This document shows, piece after piece, positions 42,383-51,797 of a DNA stretch of 64,000 bases. Position 1 is the stretch's first letter, and each line of letters starts with the position of its first letter. This DNA comes from Planctomonas deserti (lineage in GTDB: Bacteria > Actinomycetota > Actinomycetes > Actinomycetales > Microbacteriaceae): NCBI RefSeq assembly GCF_003067705.1, contig NZ_QANL01000001.1, positions 744,001 to 808,000 on the forward strand. Reading direction: 5' to 3'. Both the position numbers and the translations under genes were made by a program. The notes under the pieces were generated by a model. It saw only the letters and a list, made by a program, of their open reading frames with translations, did not search any database and was not told the DNA's origin.

Positions 42383-43948
42383 GTGGATCCCCTGGAGATC
42401 GCCCGCTGGCAGTTCGGCATCACCACCGTCTACCACTTCTGGATGGTCCCGCTCACCCTCGGCCTCGGGCCGGTCGTGGCGATCTTCCAGACGGTGTGGG
42501 TGCGCACCGGCAACGAGCGCTACCTCCGGATGACCAAATTCTGGGGGAAGCTCTACCTCATCAACTTCATCCTCGGGGTGGCGACCGGCCTCGTCCAGGA
42601 GTTCCAGTTCGGCATGGCCTGGAGCGAGTACTCCCGGTTCGTGGGCGACGTGTTCGGGGCTCCGCTCGCCATGGAGGGCCTGCTCGCGTTCTTCTTCGAG
42701 TCCACGTTCCTCGGCCTGTGGATCTTCGGCTGGGACCGGCTGCCGAAGCGCGTGCACCTCGCCTGCCTGTGGGTCGCCGTGGCCGGCTCTGTCGCCTCGG
42801 CCTACTTCATCATCGTCGCCAACTCGTGGATGCAGCACCCCGTCGGCGTCGAGCTCGTGGACGGCAGGCCGGTCATGACGGACGTCTGGGCGGTACTCAC
42901 GAACAACACGGCCGTCGCCGCCTACACGCACACCATCTTCGGCGCGCTGGGCGTCGGCGCCGCGTTCCTGATCGGGATCTCGTGGTACCAGCTCTGGCAG
43001 CGCAGGCGTGACGGCATCGACTCGGTTGACGCCGAGGGCCGCGTCGTCGTGGGCGAGGCGCCCGCCGTCCGCGGCCGCGACGCGGCCGACCACGGCGTGT
43101 GGATCACGTCGCTCCGCATCGGCGCGGTCGTGGCCATCGTCGGGTTCGGCGGCGTCGCGATCACCGGTGACCTGCAGGCGAAGCTGATGTTCGACCAGCA
43201 GCCCATGAAGATGGCCGCCGCGGAGGCGGCCTGCCAGACCGGCACCGCCTTCTCGGTGCTCGCCATCGGCGACGTCGGCGCGACCGACTGCGACGACGTC
43301 GTCGGGCTGATCGAGATCCCCGGGGTGCTGTCGTTCCTCGCCCACGGCGACTTCGACACGGAGATCAAGGGCGTCAACGACCTCATCCCCGAGTACCAGG
43401 AGGCGTACGGCACCCACCTCCCCGACGACCCGATGCTCGGCGAGCGCGCCGGCGACGAGATCACCTACGTGCCGCTCATGGCCGTCACCTACTGGGGCTT
43501 CCGGCTGATGATCGGCTTCGGCGCCCTCGCCGCGTTCGCCGCGGTCGTCGCGCTGTGGCTCACCCGCACGGGCACCGTGCCCCGGTCCAAGCGCATCATG
43601 CAGCTGGCCATCTTCGGCATCCTCGCGCCGTTCGCCGCGAACTCGGCGGGCTGGGTCTTCACCGAGATGGGCCGCCAGCCGTTCGTGGTGGCCCCGAACC
43701 CCAACCCCAGCGGCGTCGACGGCGTCTTCATGTTCACGGCGGCGGCCGTCTCCCCCAGCGCGACCGCGGGTGAACTGCTGTTCTCCCTCATCTCGCTCGG
43801 CACCGTCTACGGCGTGCTGATGGTGGTCGAGATCGTGCTCCTCACCCGCTTCGTGCGGGGTGGCGTCGCGGCGGCGATGCCGGACCTCCACCGCGAGGAC
43901 GAGGACCACGACGCCTCCGACGGCGACGTGCTCGCCTTCGCCTACTGA
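42383..43948 (+). CDS. cydA: Cytochrome bd ubiquinol/menaquinol oxidase subunit I
   Basis: 521 residues. IARWQFGITTVYHFWMVPLTLGLGP holds the haem b595 His (H18). GLVQEFQFGMAWSEYSRFVGDVFGAPLAMEG, AYTHTIFGALGVGA (haem b558 His), GFRLMIGFGAL (Met ligand) and MGRQPFVV are all present. It is the quinol-oxidising subunit of the high-affinity terminal oxidase. The GTG start at 42383 places the conserved MDPLEIAR at the N-terminus. It is first in cydA-cydB-cydDC and lies directly behind the BlaI-type operators. Confidence 0.95.
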   Translation: MDPLEIARWQFGITTVYHFWMVPLTLGLGPVVAIFQTVWVRTGNERYLRMTKFWGKLYLINFILGVATGLVQEFQFGMAWSEYSRFVGDVFGAPLAMEGLLAFFFESTFLGLWIFGWDRLPKRVHLACLWVAVAGSVASAYFIIVANSWMQHPVGVELVDGRPVMTDVWAVLTNNTAVAAYTHTIFGALGVGAAFLIGISWYQLWQRRRDGIDSVDAEGRVVVGEAPAVRGRDAADHGVWITSLRIGAVVAIVGFGGVAITGDLQAKLMFDQQPMKMAAAEAACQTGTAFSVLAIGDVGATDCDDVVGLIEIPGVLSFLAHGDFDTEIKGVNDLIPEYQEAYGTHLPDDPMLGERAGDEITYVPLMAVTYWGFRLMIGFGALAAFAAVVALWLTRTGTVPRSKRIMQLAIFGILAPFAANSAGWVFTEMGRQPFVVAPNPNPSGVDGVFMFTAAAVSPSATAGELLFSLISLGTVYGVLMVVEIVLLTRFVRGGVAAAMPDLHREDEDHDASDGDVLAFAY

Positions 43949-43985
43949 GCTCCGCCAACCCACCCCGCCTACGAATAGGACCGCC

Positions 43986-45032
43986 ATGGACGCGCTACCC
44001 ACCGTCTGGTTCATCGCCATCTCCGTGCTGTGGATCGGGTACCTGCTGCTCGAGGGCTTCGACCTCGGCGTCGGCATGCACCTGCTCGTCACCGCCCGCT
44101 CGGACGGCCAGCGCCGCGTGATGCTCAACACCATCGGCCCGGTGTGGGACGGCAACGAGGTCTGGCTCATCACCGCCGGGGCGGCCACCTTCGCGGCCTT
44201 CCCGTTCTGGTACGCGTCGCTGTTCTCGGCGCTGTACCTGCCGCTCACGTTCGTGCTGCTCGGCCTCATCCTGCGCGCGGTCGCCATCGAGTACCGGGGC
44301 AAGGGCCACACGCGGCGGTGGACGCGCACCTGGGACCTCGCCCTCGCCGGCGGGTCCTTCGTGGCGGCGTTCGGCGTCGGCGCGATGCTGGCCCTCACGA
44401 CCACGGGGCTGCCCCTCGACGAGAACGGCGACCGGATCGGCGGGCCCTTCGCCTGGTTCAGCGGCTACGCCGTGCTCGGCGGACTCGCTGTCGTCGGCTT
44501 CTGCCTCGTGCACGCCGCCGCCTTCCTCGGGCTGAAGTCGGACGGCGTCGTGCGCGAGCGCTCGGGAGTCTGGTTCCGGCGCTGGACCCCGCTCGCCCTG
44601 CTGCCGATCGTCGTCTGGGTGCTCGCCGTGCAGCTACGGACGGGATCCCCCCTCACCTGGGCCCTGGTGCTCGTGGCCGTCGCGGCCGTGCTGTGGGGCG
44701 TGAGCAGCGGACGCGCCGGGCGGGAGGGCCGCGCGTTCACGGGCGTCGCCCTGTTCCTGGTGGCCGGGGCCGCGTCGATCTTCGCGGCCGTGTATCCGGT
44801 CGTGCTGCCCTCGAGCATCAACCCCGCGTTCGACCTCACGGTCGACAACGCGTCCAGCGGGGCATACACGCTGATGGTCATGACCTGGGTCACCGCGTTC
44901 GGCCTGCCCCTGGTGCTCGCCTACCAGGGCTGGACCTACTGGGTCTTCCGGCGCCGGGTCAGCGAGCGGCACATCCCCGCCGCGCACGCGGTGGTCGCGG
45001 CCGTCGTGCCGCGCGACCGGGCCGCGGAGTGA
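43986..45032 (+). CDS. cydB: Cytochrome bd oxidase subunit II
   Basis: 348 residues, eight or nine transmembrane helices. N-terminal PTVWFIAISVLWIGYLLLEGFDLGVGM; then GPVWDGNEVWLITAGAATFAAFP, the family signature. ATG at 43986 follows AGGA 37 bp after cydA. The stop overlaps the cydDC GTG by three bases. It forms the oxidase heterodimer with CydA. Confidence 0.95.
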   Translation: MDALPTVWFIAISVLWIGYLLLEGFDLGVGMHLLVTARSDGQRRVMLNTIGPVWDGNEVWLITAGAATFAAFPFWYASLFSALYLPLTFVLLGLILRAVAIEYRGKGHTRRWTRTWDLALAGGSFVAAFGVGAMLALTTTGLPLDENGDRIGGPFAWFSGYAVLGGLAVVGFCLVHAAAFLGLKSDGVVRERSGVWFRRWTPLALLPIVVWVLAVQLRTGSPLTWALVLVAVAAVLWGVSSGRAGREGRAFTGVALFLVAGAASIFAAVYPVVLPSSINPAFDLTVDNASSGAYTLMVMTWVTAFGLPLVLAYQGWTYWVFRRRVSERHIPAAHAVVAAVVPRDRAAE

Positions 45033-48000
45033 GCGCCGACGTCCGCGGTCCGGTCGCCCGGCCGGTATCGTCGCCGCGCGGGATGCTCGCCGCGGGCTTC
45101 GGTCCGCACGGCCCGCGCACTCTCGCGGGGCTGACGGTCCTGTCCGCGCTCAAGGCCCTCGCGCTCGTCGCGCTGGCCGAGTCGATCGCCCGCGGGGTCG
45201 TGGCCGTCGTGTCGGGCGACGACGTCGCGCCCTGGATGCTCCTCGGCGCCGCCGCCGGGCTCGCCCGCGGCGCGGTCGCGTGGGCGATCCGGGTGCTGAC
45301 GGCGCGCGCCGCGGTCGGTACCAAGCAGGCGACGCGCATCGCGCTCGCCGAGCGGTTGCTGGCGCCCGGCGGCCGCGCTGGCGCGTCCGTCGGCGACGTC
45401 ACGACCCTCGCCACCCACGGGCTGGACGACCTCGACAAGTACTTCGCGACCGTCCTCCCCGCCCTGACCGGGGCCGCGGTCGTCCCGATCGCGGTCGGCC
45501 TGCGCGTGCTGTCCGTCGACTGGGTCAGCGCGCTGGTGCTCGTGCTCACCGTTCCGCTCATCCCCCTCTTCCTCGCCCTCATCGGCATGCACACGCAGGA
45601 CCGCGTCGACGCGGCGTCCGGCGCGCTCGCCCGGCTCTCGGACCATCTCGTAGAGCTCGCGCGCGGGCTCCCCGTGCTCGTCGGGCTCGGCCGGGTCGAG
45701 GAGCAGACCGCGTTGCTCGCCCGGGTGTCCGACGACTACCGGCGCCGCACGATGCTGACCCTGCGCACCGCGTTCCTCTCCTCGCTCGCGCTGGAGCTCA
45801 TCTCGACGATCTCCGTCGCCGTCGTCGCGGTCTTCGTCGGGCTGCGCCTCATCGACGGCAGCCTTCCGCTCGAGGTGGGCCTGCTCGCGCTGATCCTGGC
45901 GCCGGAGTGCTTCGGGCCGTTCCGCGACCTCGGCACGGCGTTCCACGCCTCGCAGGACGGGGTGACGGCGCTGGAGCGGGCGCGCGGGATCCTCGCCGAG
46001 CCGCCCGCCACCGCCCCGGCGCACCTCGACGCGGCGCCCGGCGCCCTCGCCGCCCGGGACCTGACGCTGCGGTACCCCGGCCGCCCGGTCGCCGCGCTCT
46101 CCCACCTGTCCTTCGAGGTCGGGCCCGGCACCGTCGCGGCCGTCACCGGGCCGAGCGGGAGCGGCAAGTCGACGCTCCTCGCCCTGCTCGCCGGCGGCGC
46201 CGATGGCACCGCGGAGGCCGAGGTCCGCGGTGCCCTGACCGTCGTGCCGCCCGAGCGCCTGGCCTCGGTGCCCCAGCACCCGCACACCGTCGGCGACACC
46301 GTCCTCGACGAGCTCCTGCTGTACGCCGTCCCCGGCCCCGCCGGTGCCGCCGCGGCGACCGACGCCCTGCGGGCGCTCGGCCTTGGTGCGCTCGTCGCCG
46401 CCGATCCCGCGCGCCTCAGCCCCGGCGAGCTCCGCCGGCTGGCGGTGGCCCGGGCGCTCGTGCGGGTCGAGGCGGGAGCCGACACCGTCGTCCTCGACGA
46501 GCCGACCGCGCACCTCGACGAGCGGAGCGCCGCCCTCGTGCGGGCGGCCATCGCCTCCCTCCGCGGACGCTGCACCGTGGTGCTCGCGTCGCACGACGCC
46601 GAGGTGCTCGCCCTGGCGACGCAGCGGATCCCGGTGCTCGGCGGCGCCGGTGCTGTCGACGACGGTGCGGTCGTCGTCGGCGCGGTCGTCGACGGCGCGG
46701 GGATCGCGGCCGGCGGGAAGACCGCGGCCGGCGAGGCGTCCTCGTGGGCGGGGACGGCGCCGGTGGCCCCGGTCGGGTTCGGGGGCTACATGATCGATTC
46801 CGCGCGCGACGCTGCGGCCGATGCCGATGCCGATACCGATGCCGAGCCGCGCGCGACGGCCCGGGAACTGGCCGCCCTGCTCGGCGACGTCGCCCGCCCG
46901 GCGGCCGGCCGCCTCGTCCTCGCCCTGATCTGCGGCGTGCTCGCGGCCCTGTTCGCGGTGGCGCTCACCACGGTGTCCGGCTGGCTCATCGTCCGGGCCA
47001 GCCAGCAGCCGGCGATCATGTACCTCCTCGTCGCGATCGTGGGCGTGCGGTTCTTCGGCATCGGACGGTCCGTGCTGCGCTACGCCGAGCGCCTCGCCAC
47101 GCACGACGCCGTGTTCGCCTCGGTCACCCGGCTGCGGGTCCGGCTCTGGCGGGCCCTGGCGGCGCGGGGTCCGAGCGCCCGGCGGCTGCTGCGCGGCGGC
47201 ACGGCGCTCGACTATCTGGTGACGACGGCGGACGAGGCCCGCGACCTCGCGCCGAGGGTTCTCCTGCCGCCGGTGGTCGGCATCCTGACCGGCGCCGCGT
47301 CGCTCGTCGGCGTAGCGCTGCTGCACGCTCCCGCGGTCCCCCTCCTCGCTGTCTGCCTCCTGCTCTGCCTCGGAATCGCCCCCGTCCTCGCGCTGGTCGC
47401 GGACAGGCGGGCGAGCGCCCACGCCCAGGCGTCCCGCTCGGCCATGACGCGCCGGTTCGCCGACGCCGCTGCTGCCGCGGCCGACCTCCGTGGCAACGCC
47501 GCGGGTCCCGCCGTTCTCGCGCGGCTCCGAGAGCTCGACCGCCGCGCCGCCGACTCCGGCCGGCGCAGCGCCTGGGCCCTGGGCCTCGGCAGCGCCCTCG
47601 TCGTCGCGGCCTGCTGCACAACAGCGGTCCTGATGCTCGCGGTGTGCGCGCCCGCCGTCGCGGCCGGGACCCTGCCCGCCGAGGTCACCGCGGTCCTCGT
47701 CCTGCTCCCGATCGCCCTGCTCGATCCCCTGCTCGCCGTGGTGGACGCCGTGCAGCAGGGGCCCGCGCTGTCCCGGGCGCTGGCCCGGCTGGCGCGCTTC
47801 ACTCCCGCCGTCGGGTCCTCCACCCGCTCCGCCGGTGCGCGCACGGCCGCATCCGCGCCCGTCGACAGCCTCGCTCTCGAGGGTCTCGCCGCCCGGTGGC
47901 CCGAGGCCGACGACCGCGCGTTTCAGGGGGTGAACGCCTTCGTCCGCAGCGGCGAGTGGCTGGTCGTCACCGGCCCGTCCGGCTCCGGAAAGTCGACGCT

Positions 48001-48556
48001 CCTCACGGTGCTTCTCGGCCAGCTGGCGCCGAGCGCCGGGAGCTACCGGCTGGGCGGCGACGACACCGCCGACCTCGCCCCCGGGGTCGTGCGCAGGCAC
48101 GTCGCCTGGTGCCCGCAGGAGGGGCACCTGTTCGACTCGTCGCTCCGCGCCAACCTGCTCCTCGCGCGGCCCCGAGAGAACGCGCCGGACGAGGACGAGC
48201 TGAGGGACGCCCTCACCCGCGCGGGACTCGGCCCCCTGCTGGCACAGCTGCCCGCCGGGCTGGACACCCGGCTCGGCTCGGAGGGGATCGCGCTCTCGGG
48301 CGGCGAGCGCCAGCGCGTCGCCGTGGCCCGCACGCTGCTGACCCGGGCCGACGTCGTCCTGCTCGACGAGCCGACCGCGCACCTCGACCGGCCCACGGCG
48401 GACGCGCTCCTCGCCGACCTGCGCTCCGCGCTCGCGGGCGTCGTGCCGGTGCTCGTGACGCACCACCCCGAGGACATCGGGGAGACGGACCGGCGCATCG
48501 ATCTCGGCGCGGCGGCGCCCCGGCGGGACGAGGCTCTCGCGAGTGCCCAAAGGTAG
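45029..48556 (+). CDS. cydDC: Fused CydD-CydC thiol ABC exporter
   Basis: 1175 residues. The CydD half has six transmembrane helices, Walker A GPSGSGKST near residue 376, a shortened signature LSPGELRRLAVARAL and Walker B VVLDEPTAHLDE. A low-complexity Ala/Gly/Asp linker (about 540-605, including alternating Ala-Asp codons) follows. The CydC half has six helices, Walker A GPSGSGKST near 983, signature LSGGERQRVAVART and VVLLDEPTAHLDR. CydDC exports glutathione or cysteine-type thiols and is needed to assemble cytochrome bd. Fusion into one chain is common in actinobacteria. Confidence 0.93.
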   Translation: MSADVRGPVARPVSSPRGMLAAGFGPHGPRTLAGLTVLSALKALALVALAESIARGVVAVVSGDDVAPWMLLGAAAGLARGAVAWAIRVLTARAAVGTKQATRIALAERLLAPGGRAGASVGDVTTLATHGLDDLDKYFATVLPALTGAAVVPIAVGLRVLSVDWVSALVLVLTVPLIPLFLALIGMHTQDRVDAASGALARLSDHLVELARGLPVLVGLGRVEEQTALLARVSDDYRRRTMLTLRTAFLSSLALELISTISVAVVAVFVGLRLIDGSLPLEVGLLALILAPECFGPFRDLGTAFHASQDGVTALERARGILAEPPATAPAHLDAAPGALAARDLTLRYPGRPVAALSHLSFEVGPGTVAAVTGPSGSGKSTLLALLAGGADGTAEAEVRGALTVVPPERLASVPQHPHTVGDTVLDELLLYAVPGPAGAAAATDALRALGLGALVAADPARLSPGELRRLAVARALVRVEAGADTVVLDEPTAHLDERSAALVRAAIASLRGRCTVVLASHDAEVLALATQRIPVLGGAGAVDDGAVVVGAVVDGAGIAAGGKTAAGEASSWAGTAPVAPVGFGGYMIDSARDAAADADADTDAEPRATARELAALLGDVARPAAGRLVLALICGVLAALFAVALTTVSGWLIVRASQQPAIMYLLVAIVGVRFFGIGRSVLRYAERLATHDAVFASVTRLRVRLWRALAARGPSARRLLRGGTALDYLVTTADEARDLAPRVLLPPVVGILTGAASLVGVALLHAPAVPLLAVCLLLCLGIAPVLALVADRRASAHAQASRSAMTRRFADAAAAAADLRGNAAGPAVLARLRELDRRAADSGRRSAWALGLGSALVVAACCTTAVLMLAVCAPAVAAGTLPAEVTAVLVLLPIALLDPLLAVVDAVQQGPALSRALARLARFTPAVGSSTRSAGARTAASAPVDSLALEGLAARWPEADDRAFQGVNAFVRSGEWLVVTGPSGSGKSTLLTVLLGQLAPSAGSYRLGGDDTADLAPGVVRRHVAWCPQEGHLFDSSLRANLLLARPRENAPDEDELRDALTRAGLGPLLAQLPAGLDTRLGSEGIALSGGERQRVAVARTLLTRADVVLLDEPTAHLDRPTADALLADLRSALAGVVPVLVTHHPEDIGETDRRIDLGAAAPRRDEALASAQR

Positions 48557-48565
48557 GATGTCTGC

Positions 48566-49246
48566 ATGGCGGTGACCGACGAGGCGATCCTCAAGATCAA
48601 GGAGATGATCCTCTCCGGCGAGCTCGGGCCCGGCGACCGTCTTCCCCCCGAGAAGGAGCTCAGCGAGCGCCTCGGGCTCTCCCGCAGCTCCATGCGCGAG
48701 GCCGTGAAGGCGCTCGAGGTCATCCGGGTGCTCGACGTGCGGCGCGGCGACGGCACGTTCGTCACGAGCCTCGAGCCGCGGCTGCTGCTCGAGGCGATGT
48801 CGTTCGTGGTCGACCTCCACGACGACTCCTCCGTGCTCGAGCTGTTCGCGGTGCGGCGCATCCTCGAGCCCGCCGCGGTCGCCCTCGCGGCCGCCCGCAT
48901 CCCCGCGGAGGCGATCCGGGACCTCCGCGCGCGCATCGAGGCGGTCGGCGAGGGGTCGAGCGTCGAGGGGCTCGTGGACCACGACCTCGACTTCCACCGC
49001 GCGATCGTCGCGCAGGCCGGCAACGCGTACCTGTCGAGCCTCATCGACTCGCTCTCGGGCCACACCGTGCGGGCCCGGATCTGGCGCGGCCTGACCCAGG
49101 AGAATTCGGTCGACCGCACCCTGTCGGAGCACCGCGCCATCGTCGACGCGCTCGAGCGCCGGGACACCGAGCTGGCGCAGGCGCTCACGACCGTGCACAT
49201 CTCGGGCGTCGAGCAGTGGCTGCGCGACGCGGCCGCCTCCGCCTGA
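48566..49246 (+). CDS. GntR-family regulator (FadR/FCD type)
   Basis: 226 residues. Winged helix: AILKIKEMILSGELGPGDRLPPEKELSERLGLSRSSMREAVKALEVIRVLDVRRGDGTFV. The all-helical FCD domain has metal-ligand-like DHDLDFHRAIV and LSEHRAIVDALERRD. It starts 9 bp after cydDC but functionally looks towards the ribokinase operon 318 bp downstream. It is a candidate binder of the TAATG-T-CATTA palindrome. Confidence 0.9.
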   Translation: MAVTDEAILKIKEMILSGELGPGDRLPPEKELSERLGLSRSSMREAVKALEVIRVLDVRRGDGTFVTSLEPRLLLEAMSFVVDLHDDSSVLELFAVRRILEPAAVALAAARIPAEAIRDLRARIEAVGEGSSVEGLVDHDLDFHRAIVAQAGNAYLSSLIDSLSGHTVRARIWRGLTQENSVDRTLSEHRAIVDALERRDTELAQALTTVHISGVEQWLRDAAASA

Positions 49247-49259
49247 CCGCCGCGCCCGA

Positions 49260-49280
49260 CCCCACCCCTGCCCCCGCCCC
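49260..49280 (-). other. G-quadruplex motif on the minus strand
   Basis: On the plus strand: CCCC-A-CCCC-TG-CCCCC-G-CCCC, giving four G runs with loops of only one or two bases on the other strand. It lies 14 bp past the GntR stop. Very short loops predict a stable quadruplex; its effect is unknown. Confidence 0.5.
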
Positions 49281-49345
49281 TGCAGGCCCGCCGCCCGACC
49301 CGGGCCGCCCGCCCTGCCCCCGCAAACCTGCCGCCCGACTCGCCC

Positions 49346-49406
49346 CTGCCCAGGCAGGAGCATCGTGCCCAGCTTCAACCCGGGCAGGAATCCGCTGCCT
49401 GGGCAG
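49346..49406. other. Paired short hairpins in the GntR-ribokinase gap
   Basis: CTGCC-CA-GGCAG (49346-49357) and CTGCC-TG-GGCAG (49395-49406), each followed by GAG. The first half of the 317-bp gap (49247-49345) is C-rich, and the second half up to about 49475 is purine-rich. These hairpins may end transcription from the cyd-GntR genes. I see no gene in the gap; its last part holds the ribokinase promoter and operator. Confidence 0.4.
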
Positions 49407-49487
49407 GAGCGCGGGAAGAGAGCGAGGCAGGGGCGACCGCGGGAAGGCGGGAGCAGCGGGGGACGGAGCTGGCTCCCGCCTGTCCGC

Positions 49488-49502
49488 TAATGTCATTACA
49501 GG
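49488..49502. promoter_or_regulatory. Operator palindrome upstream of the ribokinase operon
   Basis: TAATG-T-CATTA (49488-49498) continuing as CATTACAGG to 49502, 62 bp before the ribokinase ATG. The ATTACAGG half is identical to that of the perfect palindrome at 53546-53561, indicating a shared regulator, most likely one of the two nearby GntR proteins. Confidence 0.6.
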
Positions 49503-49563
49503 CTGGACAGCGCCCGATCGAGTGGCGCGGAACTGGGCGCGGATGCGCCCGCGAAAGGCGACG

Positions 49564-50580
49564 ATGACACAGACACAGGCGTCTGGAACCGGGTCGGGGA
49601 GCGTGCTCATCGTGGGCAGCGTCACCGCCGACCTCACCACCTTCTCCTCCCGCCTCCCCGCCCGCGGGGAGACCGTGCTCGGGGACGACTTCACCCTCGT
49701 GCTGGGCGGCAAGGGCGCGAACCAGGCCGTCGCGGCCGGGCTCGCCGGGGCGCGGACCGCCATGGTCGCGTGCGTCGGCACGGACCTCTTCTCCGACCTG
49801 GTGCGGGACGGGCTCCGCGACGCGGGCGTCAACACCGGCCACGTGCGGAGCGTTCCGGGACCCACCGGCATCGCGCACATCCGGGTCGATGCGTCCGGCG
49901 AGAACGACATCGTCATGGTGCCCCTGGCCAACGCCGCCCTCAGCGAGGCGCAGATCGACACGGCGTTCGACGAGCTCGGCGCCGACGCCCGGGTGCTGCT
50001 CACCCAGCTCGAGACGCCGTGGGCGCTCACCCAGTACGCCATCCGCCGCGCCCACGACCTCGGGCTGACCGTTGTGCTCGACCCGGCCCCCGCGGCGACG
50101 CTCGACGAGGGCATCTGGCCCCTCGTCGACATCGTGACGCCCAACGAGACGGAGGCCGGCATCCTCACCGGCATCAGCGTGACGGACGATGAGTCCGCCG
50201 TTGCGGCGGGGCGCTGGTTCACGGAGCGCGGCGCCCGGCACGCTCTCGTGACGCTCGCCGCGGCGGGCGCGGTGCTCGTCACGGCCGACGACGTCGTCCG
50301 CTTCCCCGCCATCCCGGCGACCGCGGTGGACACCACGGCGGCGGGCGACGCGTTCGCCGGATACCTCGGCGCGTCCCTCGCTCTCGGCCTCGACCTGCCG
50401 GAGGCCATCGCCCGGGCCGTGTCCGCCGGATCCCTTACCGTCACCAAGCGTGGCGCGTCCCCCAGCCTGCCGCACCGCGACGAGGTGGACGCCCTGCTCG
50501 CCGCGCACCGGTCGGCGACCGGGACCACCCCGACGGGGAACACCGCGAAGGACACCACCGCGAAGGAGAGCGTCTCGTGA
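49564..50580 (+). CDS. PfkB-family carbohydrate kinase (ribokinase-like)
   Basis: 338 residues. LIVGSVTADL, the first PfkB signature GGKGANQAVAAGLAGA and the second DTTAAGDAFAGYLGA with the catalytic Asp. TPNETEAGIL is also typical of ribokinase. It phosphorylates ribose or a related sugar. ATG at 49564 follows GAAAGG. The C-terminal 20 residues are Thr/Lys-rich. The stop overlaps the GTG of the RbsD-like gene, so the two are coupled. Confidence 0.9.
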   Translation: MTQTQASGTGSGSVLIVGSVTADLTTFSSRLPARGETVLGDDFTLVLGGKGANQAVAAGLAGARTAMVACVGTDLFSDLVRDGLRDAGVNTGHVRSVPGPTGIAHIRVDASGENDIVMVPLANAALSEAQIDTAFDELGADARVLLTQLETPWALTQYAIRRAHDLGLTVVLDPAPAATLDEGIWPLVDIVTPNETEAGILTGISVTDDESAVAAGRWFTERGARHALVTLAAAGAVLVTADDVVRFPAIPATAVDTTAAGDAFAGYLGASLALGLDLPEAIARAVSAGSLTVTKRGASPSLPHRDEVDALLAAHRSATGTTPTGNTAKDTTAKESVS

Positions 50581-50981
50581 GAAAGACCGCGACCACGATC
50601 AACCCCCAGCTGTCCCGGATCATCTCCGAGACCGGGCACACCGACCTCATCGTCGTCACCGACGCCGGTCTGCCCATCCCGCCCGGGTCCGAGCGCGTCG
50701 ACCTCGCGTACCGCCCCGGTGCCCCCGCGTTCTTCGACGTGCTCGACACCGTGCTCGCGGAGCTCGTCGTCGAGGGCGCCACCGTCTCCGCCGAGGTGGA
50801 GGAGAAGAGCCCGCACGTGCTCGCCGCGCTGCGCGAACGGCTCGATCCGCTCGGCGTCTCCATCGAGCTCATCCCGCACGTCGAGTTCAAGCGGCGGACC
50901 CACGACGCCCGGGCGTTCGTGCGGTCGGGCGAGTTCACCCCCTACGCCAACGTGATTCTGCACGCCGGCGTCGCGTACTGA
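50577..50981 (+). CDS. rbsD: D-ribose pyranase
   Basis: 134 residues, full length. GHTDLIVVTDAGLPIP contains the catalytic His, and HVEFKRRTHDARAFVRSGEFTPYANVILHAGV is the RbsD C-terminal signature. It interconverts beta-pyranose and furanose ribose so that the kinase can use it. The GTG start overlaps the ribokinase stop. Together with the kinase it argues for ribose or a close analogue as a pathway sugar. Confidence 0.92.
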   Translation: MRKTATTINPQLSRIISETGHTDLIVVTDAGLPIPPGSERVDLAYRPGAPAFFDVLDTVLAELVVEGATVSAEVEEKSPHVLAALRERLDPLGVSIELIPHVEFKRRTHDARAFVRSGEFTPYANVILHAGVAY

Positions 50982-50989
50982 CCACCACC

Positions 50990-51790
50990 GTGCCCGCGTC
51001 CCCCGCCGGCATCGACCGCCGAGCCCCGGTGCCGATGTACCACCAGCTCAAGCACCGGATCCTGCGCGACATCGCCGAGCAGGGCCTGCGGCCGGGCGAC
51101 GTACTGCCGGGCGAGCACCGGCTGTGCGAGCAGTTCGGGGTCTCGCGGACCGTCGTGCGGCAGGCGCTCGCCCAGCTCGAGCACCAGGGCGCGATCGAGC
51201 GGGTCAAGGGCAAGGGCACCTTCGTCGCGCACCAGAAGACCCCCGAGAGCCTCGTGCACACGCTCACCGGCCTCTACGAGGAGGTCGCGGCGCGCGGCGG
51301 GCACGTGCACAGCCAGGTGCGCAGGCAGGAGCTCGCCCCAGCCGACGACGACGTGGCCGACGCGCTCGGCATCGCCCCGGGCGCGCCCGTCGTCGTGATC
51401 GAGCGGCTCCGGTTCGTCGACGGGGAGCCCTGGTCCTGGACGACCACCTACCTCCCCGAGGAGGTCGGATCCCTCGTGCTCGCCGAGGACCTGAGCGACC
51501 AGTCCCTGTACGCCCTGCTGGCCCGGCACGGCGTGCGGGCCGTGCGCGGTGTGCGCTCCGCCGAGGCCGCCTCGGCCGACGAGGAGCAGGGCGCCCTGCT
51601 CGACGTCGGCGCGGGGCAGGCGCTCCTGGTGCTGCGGAGCGTCGGCTACGACGAGCAGGACCGGCCGATGGAGTTCTTCGTGGCCCACCATCGCGGCGAC
51701 CGCAGCCGCTTCGAGTTCCAGCTGAGCGCGTCCCCGGCGGACCAGAGCACGGCGGCGCTGCGCCACACCGGGCTCGCGCTGCCCCGCTGA
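50990..51790 (+). CDS. GntR-family regulator (HutC/UTRA type)
   Basis: 266 residues. Winged helix: MYHQLKHRILRDIAEQGLRPGDVLPGEHRLCEQFGVSRTVVRQALAQLEHQGAIERVKGKGTFV. The UTRA effector domain has VVVIERLRFVDGEPWSWTTTYLP and FFVAHHRGDRSRFEF. GTG at 50990 lies 8 bp after rbsD in the same operon. UTRA domains usually bind sugar phosphates. It is one of two candidates for the ATTACAGG operators. Confidence 0.9.
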   Translation: MPASPAGIDRRAPVPMYHQLKHRILRDIAEQGLRPGDVLPGEHRLCEQFGVSRTVVRQALAQLEHQGAIERVKGKGTFVAHQKTPESLVHTLTGLYEEVAARGGHVHSQVRRQELAPADDDVADALGIAPGAPVVVIERLRFVDGEPWSWTTTYLPEEVGSLVLAEDLSDQSLYALLARHGVRAVRGVRSAEAASADEEQGALLDVGAGQALLVLRSVGYDEQDRPMEFFVAHHRGDRSRFEFQLSASPADQSTAALRHTGLALPR

Positions 51791-51797
51791 GCCGGCG

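Noticed and set aside
44936-49378. A 1480-residue open frame on the minus strand opposite cydDC
   Set aside because: It is antisense to cydDC and the GntR gene, is extremely rich in Arg, Gly, His and Asp, and has no domain. It is a by-product of high GC content.
45280-49560. The 5' part of a 1766-residue frame on the plus strand
   Set aside because: Only its end (from 49564) is the ribokinase. The earlier part is an Arg/Pro-rich shadow of cydDC in another frame.
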